Shown: piece after piece, positions 28,824-37,402 of the stretch
Layout of the letters: each line of letters opens with the position of its first letter
How positions within the stretch are numbered: the first letter of the stretch is position 1
Assembly: GCF_938028735.1 (NCBI RefSeq)
Contig: NZ_CALIMF010000007.1
Span: 1 to 64,000, forward strand
DNA length: 64,000 bases
Origin: an uncultured Thermanaerothrix sp.
GTDB lineage: Bacteria; Chloroflexota; Anaerolineae; Anaerolineales; Anaerolineaceae
Reading direction: 5' to 3'
Position numbers and translations under genes: made by a program
The notes under the pieces: model-generated
The model's input: the letters and a program-made list of their open reading frames with translations, nothing else
Told to the model about the DNA's origin: nothing
Databases searched by the model: none

Positions 28824-29985
28824 ACGTTTGCGCGTGGTTTCTATCTTTGGTACGCGCCCGGAGGCGGTCAAAATGGCGCCGGTGGTGCAGGCACTGGCGG
28901 CTTGCCCCGAAATTGAGTCGCGTGTGGTTGTAACCGCCCAACACCGCCAGATGCTGGACCAGGTGCTTGCCGTTTTCAACATCCAGCCAGACTTCGATCT
29001 GAATCTGATGCAGCCCAATCAGTCCCTGGCAGCATTAACGGCGAACATCTTGGTCCATCTCGACCCGGTGCTGGAAAAGTTGCGCCCGGATTGGGTGTTG
29101 GTGCAGGGTGATACCACCACTGTGATGACCACGGCGTTAGCATGTTACTATCGCCGTATCCGCGTGGGTCACGTGGAGGCAGGCCTGCGCACTGGCGACA
29201 AATGGCAACCCTTCCCGGAGGAAATCAATCGCCGCATCGCGGGTGTGGTGGCCGACTTGCACTTTGCGCCAACTGAGCACAGCCGACGCAACTTACTGGC
29301 CGAGGGTGTGCCAGATTGGCGAATCGTGGTTACCGGGAATCCGGTTATTGATGCGCTCCATCAGATTGTGCGCCAGCCAGTACCGGGGGAGGTAAAGGCT
29401 TTGCTGGCCCGTCATGGTATCGGACCAGGTGGAAAGCGCCTGATCCTGGTGACCGCCCACCGGCGCGAAAATTTCGGTCGGCCCCTCGAAGCCATTTGCC
29501 AAGCCCTGCGCCAGATTGCTGAAACTTTTGCTGACTCGGTGCACTTAGTTTACCCGGTGCATCTTAATCCGAATGTGCAAAAGCCTGTGTATACCCTCCT
29601 TTCCAATATTTCAAACATTACCCTTATCGCCCCTTTGGACTATCTACCGATGGTGCATTTGATGCGTCAGGCCACCTTGGTGCTGACCGACTCAGGAGGT
29701 ATTCAGGAAGAGGCCAGCAGCTTGGGGATTCCTACTTTGGTACTTCGGGCAGTCACCGAACGCCCGGAGGGGGTGGAAGCAGGTATCCTGAAACTGGTGG
29801 GCACGGATCCTGAAACGATAGTGAATGAAACGGCCCGCCTGTTGAGAGATGAGCGGGCCTATGCTGCCATGGCGCAAGCGGCAAATCCCTTTGGAGATGG
29901 ACACGCCGCTGAGCGCATCGTGACGGCTCTACTGACCTTTCGTGAGCCCCACATGAACCTGATCAACGATGGCAACCCCAATTAG
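28816..29985 (+). CDS. wecB: UDP-N-acetylglucosamine 2-epimerase (non-hydrolysing)
   Basis: VVSIFGTRPEAVKMAPVVQAL, VQGDTTTVMTTALACYYRRIRVGHVEAGLRTGDKWQPFPEEINRR, TDSGGIQEEASSLGIPTLVLRAVTERPEGVEAG. Confidence 0.95.
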   Translation: MPERLRVVSIFGTRPEAVKMAPVVQALAACPEIESRVVVTAQHRQMLDQVLAVFNIQPDFDLNLMQPNQSLAALTANILVHLDPVLEKLRPDWVLVQGDTTTVMTTALACYYRRIRVGHVEAGLRTGDKWQPFPEEINRRIAGVVADLHFAPTEHSRRNLLAEGVPDWRIVVTGNPVIDALHQIVRQPVPGEVKALLARHGIGPGGKRLILVTAHRRENFGRPLEAICQALRQIAETFADSVHLVYPVHLNPNVQKPVYTLLSNISNITLIAPLDYLPMVHLMRQATLVLTDSGGIQEEASSLGIPTLVLRAVTERPEGVEAGILKLVGTDPETIVNETARLLRDERAYAAMAQAANPFGDGHAAERIVTALLTFREPHMNLINDGNPN

Positions 29986-31009
29986 GAATGTTTGCATTTG
30001 GCCAAAACTGGAGGGCTTGGGTGGGCCAACCTCCTTCCAACGCCGTCTAATGGTGGCCTTACAAGCCCGGGGCGTGTCGGTACATCATGATCCCCAGGAT
30101 CCGGACTGTCAGGCAATCCTGCTCATCGGTGGAACCCGCCACGTAGGTGTGTTGTGGCGGGCTCATCAGCGCGGTCTCCGCATCTTGCAACGCCTGGATG
30201 GGATGAACTGGATTCATCGGCGGCGTTTTCAGGGGCTCCGTTATGCTCTGCGTGCCGAGTACGCCAATCTAAATCTGGCCTTCATTCGCCGTTTTCTAGC
30301 GGATGGCGTGGTATATCAGAGCCAATTTGCCCGTGCCTGGTGGCAGCGAGTTTACGGGCGGGGAGAGAAGTGGGAGACGGTGATCTATAACGGGGTGGAT
30401 TTGGATCAGTTTGCTCCCTTTGGTATGCATGAGCGCCCCGCCGAACGCTGGCGCATGCTGGTGGTTGAGGGTCATCTGCGCGGCGGGAGCGCGCTGGGCC
30501 TAGAAAGCGCGGTGCGTCTGATGCGTGCTTTGCAGGAACGGGCCAGCCGTCCGGTGGAGTTGTGGGTGGCGGGGGAGGTGCCGACAGCAGAGCGAACCCT
30601 TGTCTCTTCGCTGGCTTGCGATCTAACCTTGAACTGGGTAGGGGTGGTCTCGCCAGAACGCATTGCCTATTTGGACCGTTCGTCACATCTATTCTTTTCG
30701 GCTGAATTGCATCCCGCCTGTCCAAATGCCGTGATTGAAGCCCTCGCGTGTGGTCTGCCGGTGGTAGGTTTTGACACCGGCGCACTGGGTGAGATTGTGA
30801 CTCCCGTGGCTGGGCGGGTTGTTCCATATGGTGCCGATCCCTGGCGCCTTCAGTCTCCGCAGATTGAGCCTCTCGTGGAGGCCAGCCTTGAGATCTTATC
30901 CAATTGGTCGGTCTTCTCGCGCGGTGCGCGCCAGCGTGCCGAAGCGGCCTTTGGGCTGGAGCGGATGACTTCTCAGTATCTCGAGGCGCTTCAGGTGATT
31001 TTGGGGTAA
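29969..31009 (+). CDS. Glycosyltransferase family 1/4-like
   Basis: TVIYNGVDLDQFAPFGMHER, YLDRSSHLFFSAELHPACPNAVIEALACGLPVVGFDTGALGEIV. Confidence 0.87.
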   Translation: MATPIRNVCIWPKLEGLGGPTSFQRRLMVALQARGVSVHHDPQDPDCQAILLIGGTRHVGVLWRAHQRGLRILQRLDGMNWIHRRRFQGLRYALRAEYANLNLAFIRRFLADGVVYQSQFARAWWQRVYGRGEKWETVIYNGVDLDQFAPFGMHERPAERWRMLVVEGHLRGGSALGLESAVRLMRALQERASRPVELWVAGEVPTAERTLVSSLACDLTLNWVGVVSPERIAYLDRSSHLFFSAELHPACPNAVIEALACGLPVVGFDTGALGEIVTPVAGRVVPYGADPWRLQSPQIEPLVEASLEILSNWSVFSRGARQRAEAAFGLERMTSQYLEALQVILG

Positions 31010-31022
31010 TTCCCTCGCAGAA

Positions 31023-31544
31023 TCACAGCCCGCCTAGGATCAGCCCCTGAGTGCCACGACTGATCTCCCAGGGATAGACAATATACGCATCGGTTGTGGC
31101 AGCGTAATAATCAGGACGTGCCGTACCGAAAAGACTGCGATAGGGGTTGAAGTGTAACACACAGGTGTAAGGGATTCCCCCCGCTCCAGTAATGCGATTT
31201 TTGACCGCAGTGATGGTGCGCCCAGACCCCCAGACGTCATCTACGACCAAAATGCGACGGTTACGCAAAAGGTGATCTTCTGGGAACTGTAAGAACTTGG
31301 GCCAGGCCAGCAAGCGAGATTTGTCTTTCTCTTTTTCTTTGAGGTTCTCGTACTCTAGCTCGGCGGGGAAATCCACTGAAGCCGTAAGAATAATGCTCAT
31401 TTTCAGCGCTTCGGCCAGCAGGCCTCCGGGAATAATACCGCCATGGGTGATCATTACCATGGCGTCGAACTCTACTTCGAACTGAGGAATAAGATGGTCA
31501 ATTAACTGCTCTACATCATTCCAGGTTAAAACCTCACGCCGCAT
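31023..31544 (-). CDS. Phosphoribosyltransferase domain protein (purine PRT-like)
   Basis: MVMITHGGIIPGGLLAEAL and PRPP motif ILVVDDVWGSGRTITAVKNRI. Confidence 0.8.
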   Translation of the reverse strand: MRREVLTWNDVEQLIDHLIPQFEVEFDAMVMITHGGIIPGGLLAEALKMSIILTASVDFPAELEYENLKEKEKDKSRLLAWPKFLQFPEDHLLRNRRILVVDDVWGSGRTITAVKNRITGAGGIPYTCVLHFNPYRSLFGTARPDYYAATTDAYIVYPWEISRGTQGLILGGL

Positions 31545-31600
31545 GCCCTGGCTCCCGGTCAGTTTTTAAGGTTGGTTAGTTCCAATTATACTCGCCCCTA

Positions 31601-32494
31601 CTACTGGGTGAAGTCCAATTGCCACCCACCGATAAAGGTTTGTCCATCTGGTGTTTTACACTGTGGGGGTTGGAGCCCCCGTACTGTTTCTCCCACATCG
31701 CCGGGTCGAACATCATATACTAGATGAGGGTCCAACAAGGCATCGGCGTAGCCAGGGCTGATCGTGGGGTAAAGCCCAGTATAGAAGACATTCTGCCCAC
31801 TATTCCAAAGTAATGTAATCGGAATGCCTGGCAACGGCTGCCCGTTATTATCGGTCAGGTAAATCTGGAGCAGGCCCGCGGGGACGCCGCTTTCGCATAA
31901 CTGACGTTGTTCGACTAGTTTGAACGGCGCCTGAAGGGCTGCGCGCTGAGTAGGTGAAGGCCGGGGGGTGAAAGTCGGCCAGGGGGTCACAGTGGAAGTA
32001 GGGGAAGGCGTAGGAGTCGGTGTGGCGATGGCCTGACCAAGATCGAGCGTCGGTAGAGGGGTTGTGTAAGCAGGAGTGCCAGAACCAGAGGCAGGGGTTG
32101 CCGATGATGAAGGAGAGAGGGTGGATGAAGTGAGGTCAGTCACCAACTGGGCCAACGCACGTGCGCTCTCAAGATTGTTCCCTTCTGCCAGCCATTGCTG
32201 TGCCTGGCTAGCCAGCGCTTCTGGTGCAAGGTCGCCATCAAGCAATTGCAGACGCAGGCGGGCGCGCTCGAGGTTGCCATTGGATTGGTAAGCCTGGGCG
32301 ATCAGCAGGCGATAGGTGGCCTTGTATGGTTCGCCTAGCATGGCGGGAGCCGTATCTACATAGCGCAGGGGGCTGAGCACACGCGCGATGAACAACCCAA
32401 GCAGGACCCCTAGCACCAGCCCGGTGAGCAGGTACAAAGGTGGTTGGGGAGATGGCTCTTCGCTAGGATAGTTGTCCAGGTCGTCAAGGGTCAT
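31601..32494 (-). CDS. Single-TM helical-repeat protein with S/T/P-rich linker and C-terminal beta domain
   Basis: TM LYLLTGLVLGVLLGLFIARVLSPL; YKATYRLLIAQAYQSNGNLERARLRLQLL; TPTPTPSPTSTVTPWPTFTPRPSPT; LLQIYLTDNNGQPLPGIPITLLW. Confidence 0.65.
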   Translation of the reverse strand: MTLDDLDNYPSEEPSPQPPLYLLTGLVLGVLLGLFIARVLSPLRYVDTAPAMLGEPYKATYRLLIAQAYQSNGNLERARLRLQLLDGDLAPEALASQAQQWLAEGNNLESARALAQLVTDLTSSTLSPSSSATPASGSGTPAYTTPLPTLDLGQAIATPTPTPSPTSTVTPWPTFTPRPSPTQRAALQAPFKLVEQRQLCESGVPAGLLQIYLTDNNGQPLPGIPITLLWNSGQNVFYTGLYPTISPGYADALLDPHLVYDVRPGDVGETVRGLQPPQCKTPDGQTFIGGWQLDFTQ

Positions 32495-32850
32495 GGTGTT
32501 ACCGTGGATTGAATGCGGGGGTAAGTCTGGAGAGCCTGGAAGAGACGCGCCAAGGTTTCAATGTCCTCGCGTGCATATCCCAACTGCTGGGCGGTCAGGA
32601 TGGCTTCTTGCACTTTGCGTAAGGGAGATTCTCCCAGCAGGGCCAGGCGTTGTGCTGCGGCATTCACATCCCCTTCGCGCTGGTAGATCTCGGCCACCAT
32701 CAATACATAATCAGCCTGGTAGTCGGCGCGTAGGGTTTCGGGAGTCATGTCCTTGGGCTGGGCGGCGAGAATGCCCCACCCTAGATAGAGTCCCAGCCCC
32801 AATCCTACCGCCAGCGTGAACAGAAAACCCAAAACGCGCCAGAGTCGCAC
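32491..32850 (-). CDS. Small single-TM helical-repeat protein, paralog of downstream neighbour
   Basis: FLFTLAVGLGLGLYLGWGILAAQPKDMTPETLRADYQADYVLMVAEIYQREGDVNAAAQRLALLGE resembles 31601..32494 N-terminus. Confidence 0.65.
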   Translation of the reverse strand: MRLWRVLGFLFTLAVGLGLGLYLGWGILAAQPKDMTPETLRADYQADYVLMVAEIYQREGDVNAAAQRLALLGESPLRKVQEAILTAQQLGYAREDIETLARLFQALQTYPRIQSTVTP

Positions 32851-32852
32851 GG

Positions 32853-34514
32853 CTAGGGAGTCTCCTTAAGCATAGGGATGCGTAACCCATGGCGGCGAGC
32901 CGCGGCAATGGCTTCAGGGTAACCGGCATCGGCGTGACGCACAATGCCCATGCCAGGATCGGTGGTAAGTACGCGTTCCAGCCGTCGAGCTGCTTCGGGC
33001 GTACCATCGGCCACCACTACCATTCCGGCGTGCTGGCTAAAGCCAATTCCCACACCACCTCCATGATGGAAGGCCACCCAGGTCGCGCCGGCAGCGGTGT
33101 TGACCAGGGCGTTCAAAATAGGCCAATCAGAGATGGCGTCACTTCCGTCGCGCATTCCTTCAGTCTCACGATTGGGAGAGGCGACAGAACCGGCATCCAG
33201 GTGGTCCCGGCCGATTACAATTGGGGCTTTGAGGATACCCTGAGCTACCATCTCGTTGAATTTTAGCCCGGCTTTAGCGCGCTCACCATACCCCAGCCAG
33301 CAAATGCGCGCCGGTAAGCCCTGGAAGGGGACCCTCTCGCGCGCCATGCGCAACCAACGCTGTAAGTGCTCGTCCTCAGGGAAAAGTTTCATAATGGCCT
33401 TGTCAGTGCGATAGATGTCCTCAGGATCACCTGAAAGGGCTACCCAACGGAAGGGACCTTTGCCCTCACAAAACAGGGGACGGATGTAGGCGGGTACAAA
33501 GCCAGGAAAGTTAAAAGCGTCTTTGACACCGGCCTCATAGGCGCGCTGGCGCAAATTATTCCCATAATCAAAGACCTCAGCCCCGCGGCGCTGGAATTCG
33601 AGCATGGCTTGCACATGCCGGGCCATGGAATCCATGGCTCGACGTTCGTATTCAGCCGGGTCTTTGGTACGTAGTACCGCCGCTTCTTCGACACTTAGCC
33701 CACTAGGGATGTACATGAGCACATCGTGCGCGGGTGTTTGGTCGGTAACCACGTCAGGGGTCACCCCGCGCGTGACCAATTCCGGGTAAATATCCGCCGC
33801 GTTGGCGATTAGCCCAATCGAGCGTGGGATACCTTTGTCTAGGCATTCCTCAACCCGTGTCATGGCCTCCTCAAGGTCGTTGGTCACTTCGTCAACGTAC
33901 CCGATTTCCAGGCGGCGGCGGGCTCGCGCAGGATCCACTTCCACAATTAACCCTACCCCTTCATTCATCGTAATAGCAAGGGGTTGAGCACCTCCCATGC
34001 CACCCAAGCCGGCCGTCAGCACAAACTTCCCTTGCAGCGAAGGCCAGCCGCGTTTGCGCGCCACGGCGGCTAAAGTCTCATACGTGCCTTGAAGGATGCC
34101 CTGGGTACCGATGTAAATCCAAGAACCGGCAGTCATTTGCCCGAACATCATCAAACCTTTGGCGACCAGTTCGTCAAAGTGCTTCTGAGTTGCCCAGTGT
34201 GGCACAAGGTTGGAATTGGCGATCAGCACGCGCGGCGCATCGGGGTGGGTTTTGAAGATTGCCACGGGCTTGCCCGATTGCACCAACAGCGTTTCGTCAT
34301 TTTCCAATTCACGCAAGCACGCCAGAATAGCCTCAAACGCTTCCCAGTTACGGGCTGCCTGACCACGCCCACCGTAGACCACCAGATCCTGAGGGCGTTC
34401 GGCGACCTCAGGGTCTAGGTTGTTCTGGATCATACGATAGGCGGCCTCGGTCTGCCACGATTTGCAGGTGAGCTGGTTGCCGCGAGGGGCACGAACAACG
34501 CGCGGTTGAGTCAT
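32853..34514 (-). CDS. hutU: Urocanate hydratase
   Basis: [99 protein letters not shown] 34514. Confidence 0.96.
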   Translation of the reverse strand: MTQPRVVRAPRGNQLTCKSWQTEAAYRMIQNNLDPEVAERPQDLVVYGGRGQAARNWEAFEAILACLRELENDETLLVQSGKPVAIFKTHPDAPRVLIANSNLVPHWATQKHFDELVAKGLMMFGQMTAGSWIYIGTQGILQGTYETLAAVARKRGWPSLQGKFVLTAGLGGMGGAQPLAITMNEGVGLIVEVDPARARRRLEIGYVDEVTNDLEEAMTRVEECLDKGIPRSIGLIANAADIYPELVTRGVTPDVVTDQTPAHDVLMYIPSGLSVEEAAVLRTKDPAEYERRAMDSMARHVQAMLEFQRRGAEVFDYGNNLRQRAYEAGVKDAFNFPGFVPAYIRPLFCEGKGPFRWVALSGDPEDIYRTDKAIMKLFPEDEHLQRWLRMARERVPFQGLPARICWLGYGERAKAGLKFNEMVAQGILKAPIVIGRDHLDAGSVASPNRETEGMRDGSDAISDWPILNALVNTAAGATWVAFHHGGGVGIGFSQHAGMVVVADGTPEAARRLERVLTTDPGMGIVRHADAGYPEAIAAARRHGLRIPMLKETP

Positions 34515-34650
34515 AGTTTTGCCTCCAAAGTCTAGCCAGGAAATTGTTAGCGGCGAGATCGGTGGGACATTTTTCATTTTACATCAGAAATGGGTAGAGA
34601 AGACGAGGTGAACCTTGCTCTTTAGCGGCTCTCGGGGCATAATCCAAGCG

Positions 34651-35763
34651 ATGAAAACCGCATATCCCCAAATTCTGGCTCTTTCTCATGGGCGTTTGAC
34701 CTTCCCCGCCTTTCTTCCTGATGCCACCTGGGGTGTGGTGCGTGGCGTAGACGCTACAGACCTGCTATCCATTGAAACCCCAGCGCTGATGATGAATACC
34801 TTCCATCTTGTACAAAAGCCTGGGGCGATGGTGGTGGAGGCCCTAGGCGGATTGCATCGAATGAGTGGGTGGCAGCGCCCGATTTTTACCGACTCAGGAG
34901 GGTTTCAGGCCTATTCTCTGATCCAGCAACAACCCCAGCGGGGGAAAATCAGCTCACAAGGCATCCACTATCAGCCCGAGGGGCGGCGGCGCAAATTCGT
35001 TCTAACCCCCGAAAGGGTAGTGGAGTGGCAGTTGCGATTTGGTAGCGATGTGTTGTTTTGCCTGGATGTCTGTACCCATGTAGATGCGCCCATCACCGCC
35101 CAGCGCGAGGCAGTAGATTTGACGATTGCTTGGGCTCGCCGCAGCAAAGTGGCTTATCAGCAATGGCTCGACCGGCACTCGCCGGAGGGTGGCAGACGCC
35201 CGTTGATCTTTGCGGTGGTTCAAGGCGGCGGGTCTTTCGAGTTGCGTCGTCAATGCGCTGAGGCCTTGCTGGAAATTGGATTTGATGGTTTTGGTTTTGG
35301 CGGTTGGCCGTTAGATCGTCAGGGACGTTTGCTCACGGACATTTTGGCGTGGGTGCGTGAGTGTATTCCACCGGAGTATCCACTCCACGCCTTGGGGATC
35401 GGCCATCCGCAAAACCTGGTCAGCGGTTATCACCTAGGGTACGGACTTTTTGATTGTGCAATGCCGACCCGCGATGCACGTCATGGCCGCCTTTACCGCT
35501 TTACCGCCTGGCCACCGCGTCCCTCGCCAGAGGATGAATCCTGGTGGGAATTTGTGCACATGGATAGTGAGCGCTTAACCCGTCAGGAGACCCCGATTTC
35601 TCCCTTTTGTGATGCGATTTGTTGTCGCAACTACAGTGCAGGGTATCTGCGCCATCTCTATTTATTGGGAGACAGCCTCTACCAGCGCTTGGCTACCTTG
35701 CATAACCTGCGCTTTATGCAGCAATTGAGCGCGTACCTGCACCTTGAGAGAGGAATGGCGTGA
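34651..35763 (+). CDS. tRNA-guanine transglycosylase family protein (non-canonical)
   Basis: MMNTFHLVQKPG, FTDSGGFQAYSLI, FCLDVCT, FGFGGWPLDR, ALGIGHPQNL...FDCAMPTRDARHGRLY, FCDAICCRNYSAGYLRHLY. Confidence 0.85.
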   Translation: MKTAYPQILALSHGRLTFPAFLPDATWGVVRGVDATDLLSIETPALMMNTFHLVQKPGAMVVEALGGLHRMSGWQRPIFTDSGGFQAYSLIQQQPQRGKISSQGIHYQPEGRRRKFVLTPERVVEWQLRFGSDVLFCLDVCTHVDAPITAQREAVDLTIAWARRSKVAYQQWLDRHSPEGGRRPLIFAVVQGGGSFELRRQCAEALLEIGFDGFGFGGWPLDRQGRLLTDILAWVRECIPPEYPLHALGIGHPQNLVSGYHLGYGLFDCAMPTRDARHGRLYRFTAWPPRPSPEDESWWEFVHMDSERLTRQETPISPFCDAICCRNYSAGYLRHLYLLGDSLYQRLATLHNLRFMQQLSAYLHLERGMA

Positions 35764-36578
35764 ACGAAGAAGGATATGTGGAAGAAGTGAGCCGTCAGGT
35801 ATTGTCACACCCGCGTTATCAACACTTAGAGCCGGGATTGGTGCGGGCGCTGGTGCGGCAGGAACTGAGAAAAGGGCGCTCCCCGCGTGAAATCGTCAAA
35901 ACCGTGCGTAGCAAGTTGCACCAAGTGGCTGCCTCTTATCTTGAGCGCCCCATTGACTACTCAGCCTGGCTGGAACGTTTGCGTACATTACCTCGAGATC
36001 GGCAGCATCCGCAGGTGAAGGCTTTTTGTCTGGAGATGATGCGCTTGCATGCTTCAACGCGTGAACGCTTGCCTTATCTGGAGCCTTTTTACCAGCAAGT
36101 TTTGGCTCCGGTGGGCCAGATTCATTCGTTGCTGGACTTGGCCAGTGGTTTGAATCCCTTGGCGACTCCCTGGCTACCTCTGGCCCCAGATGCCCAGGTG
36201 GTGGCCTGGGAAATTTTCGCTGATATGGTGGATTTTCTTAACCACTTCTTCACCCATCTAGGGATAAGGGGGCGGGCAGAACAACGAGATTTAAGCATGA
36301 CTCTGCCCGAACAACCGTTCCAAGTGGTCTTTCTTCTGAAGACTCTTCCCTGCCTGGAACAATTGGATAAAACACTCAGTCGCCGACTCCTTGAGTCAAT
36401 CCCAGCCGACTACCTTCTGGTCTCGTTTCCCACTTATAGCCTGGGTGGTCGCAGGAAGGGCATGCGGGTTAATTACGCTCAGCGCTTTGAGCAGCTGGTT
36501 GCTGATAAGCCTTGGAGCGTTTGGCGTTTCGACTTTCCGACCGAACTGGCTTTTTTGGTACGCAAAGGGGGACGCTAA
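35760..36578 (+). CDS. ArmA/Rmt-like (FmrO family) 16S rRNA methyltransferase homolog, copy 1
   Basis: HASTRERLPYLEPFYQQVL, LLDLASGLNPLATPWLPL, FADMVDFLNHFFTHLGIRGRAEQRDLS, VVFLLKTLPCLEQ, LLVSFPTYSLGGRRKGMRVNY, FDFPTELAFLVRK. Confidence 0.75.
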   Translation: MNEEGYVEEVSRQVLSHPRYQHLEPGLVRALVRQELRKGRSPREIVKTVRSKLHQVAASYLERPIDYSAWLERLRTLPRDRQHPQVKAFCLEMMRLHASTRERLPYLEPFYQQVLAPVGQIHSLLDLASGLNPLATPWLPLAPDAQVVAWEIFADMVDFLNHFFTHLGIRGRAEQRDLSMTLPEQPFQVVFLLKTLPCLEQLDKTLSRRLLESIPADYLLVSFPTYSLGGRRKGMRVNYAQRFEQLVADKPWSVWRFDFPTELAFLVRKGGR

Positions 36579-36580
36579 CG

Positions 36581-37402
36581 ATGAAGCACAAACCCGGCGA
36601 AAATCCCTGGGTGGAGCAGTTCATTCGCCAGGTGCGTCAATCTGCCAAATATCGCCACCTGGACTTGCCGGAGACTTTGTTACAAGATGTGATCACCCGT
36701 GCCTTAGCCCGTTATGAGAAACCCGCCCAGGCCATGGTAGCTGCCCGGCGAGTGTTGCATCAGGTTGTGGCGCCCTACCTGGGGGATCCAGATTACACTT
36801 GGGCACTGCAGGCACTGGAGGTTGCTGCGGATAAGGGGATGGAGGCGATACGCCAGGTGTGTCTCGAGTTACTTCGTTCTCATGCCTCCACCCGTGAGCG
36901 TTTACCCTTCCTTAAGACCTTCTACCAACGTTTATTTGAGGTGACCGGACTACCGGAGACCATTCTGGATCTGGCCTGTGGGCTTAATCCCCTGGCCTGG
37001 CCCTGGATGGGTCTACCGCCGACCACGCGTTACCTGGCTTTTGATATTCACCGCCCTCGTGTTGCCCTGATTAACGCCTTCTTTCAACGAATAGGCGTTG
37101 AGGGTGAAGCACTTCACCAAGACATCTTGGTGCAGCCTCCTAGGATCCCGGCGGAGGTGGCGTTCTTTTTCAAGGAGATTCACCGCTTCGAGGAACGGCA
37201 GCCCGGTTGTGCGCGTCCGTTCCTGGAGGCCATACCCGCGCGCTGGGTGTTAATCTCTCTGCCTTCGCGCAGCCTAAGCCGACGCCGTGATCTCTTGCCC
37301 TTTCATCAACGGCTTATGACCAGAATTCTGAATGGCCTGGACTGGGAAGTGCAAGAACTCTACTTTGAAAATGAGGTTGTCTTTTGTGTGCGTAAAGAAT
37401 GA
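36581..37402 (+). CDS. ArmA/Rmt-like (FmrO family) 16S rRNA methyltransferase homolog, copy 2 (divergent)
   Basis: HASTRERLPFLKTFYQRLFEVTGLPETILDLACGLNPLAWPWMGLPP, FDIHRPRVALINAFFQRIGVEGEALHQDI, FFFKEIHRFEERQPGCARPFLEAIPARWVLISLPSRSLSRRRDLL. Tandem with copy 1; ATG 36581. Confidence 0.7.
   Translation: MKHKPGENPWVEQFIRQVRQSAKYRHLDLPETLLQDVITRALARYEKPAQAMVAARRVLHQVVAPYLGDPDYTWALQALEVAADKGMEAIRQVCLELLRSHASTRERLPFLKTFYQRLFEVTGLPETILDLACGLNPLAWPWMGLPPTTRYLAFDIHRPRVALINAFFQRIGVEGEALHQDILVQPPRIPAEVAFFFKEIHRFEERQPGCARPFLEAIPARWVLISLPSRSLSRRRDLLPFHQRLMTRILNGLDWEVQELYFENEVVFCVRKE

Noticed and set aside
30282-30827. 181-aa minus-strand ORF
   Set aside because: Antisense to the glycosyltransferase at 29969..31009; no recognisable motif.
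36512-36581. Overlapping start of the second Rmt-like ORF (track start 36512)
   Set aside because: ATG 36581 directly after the stop of copy 1 fits alignment to copy 1; upstream residues overlap the neighbour's C-terminus.
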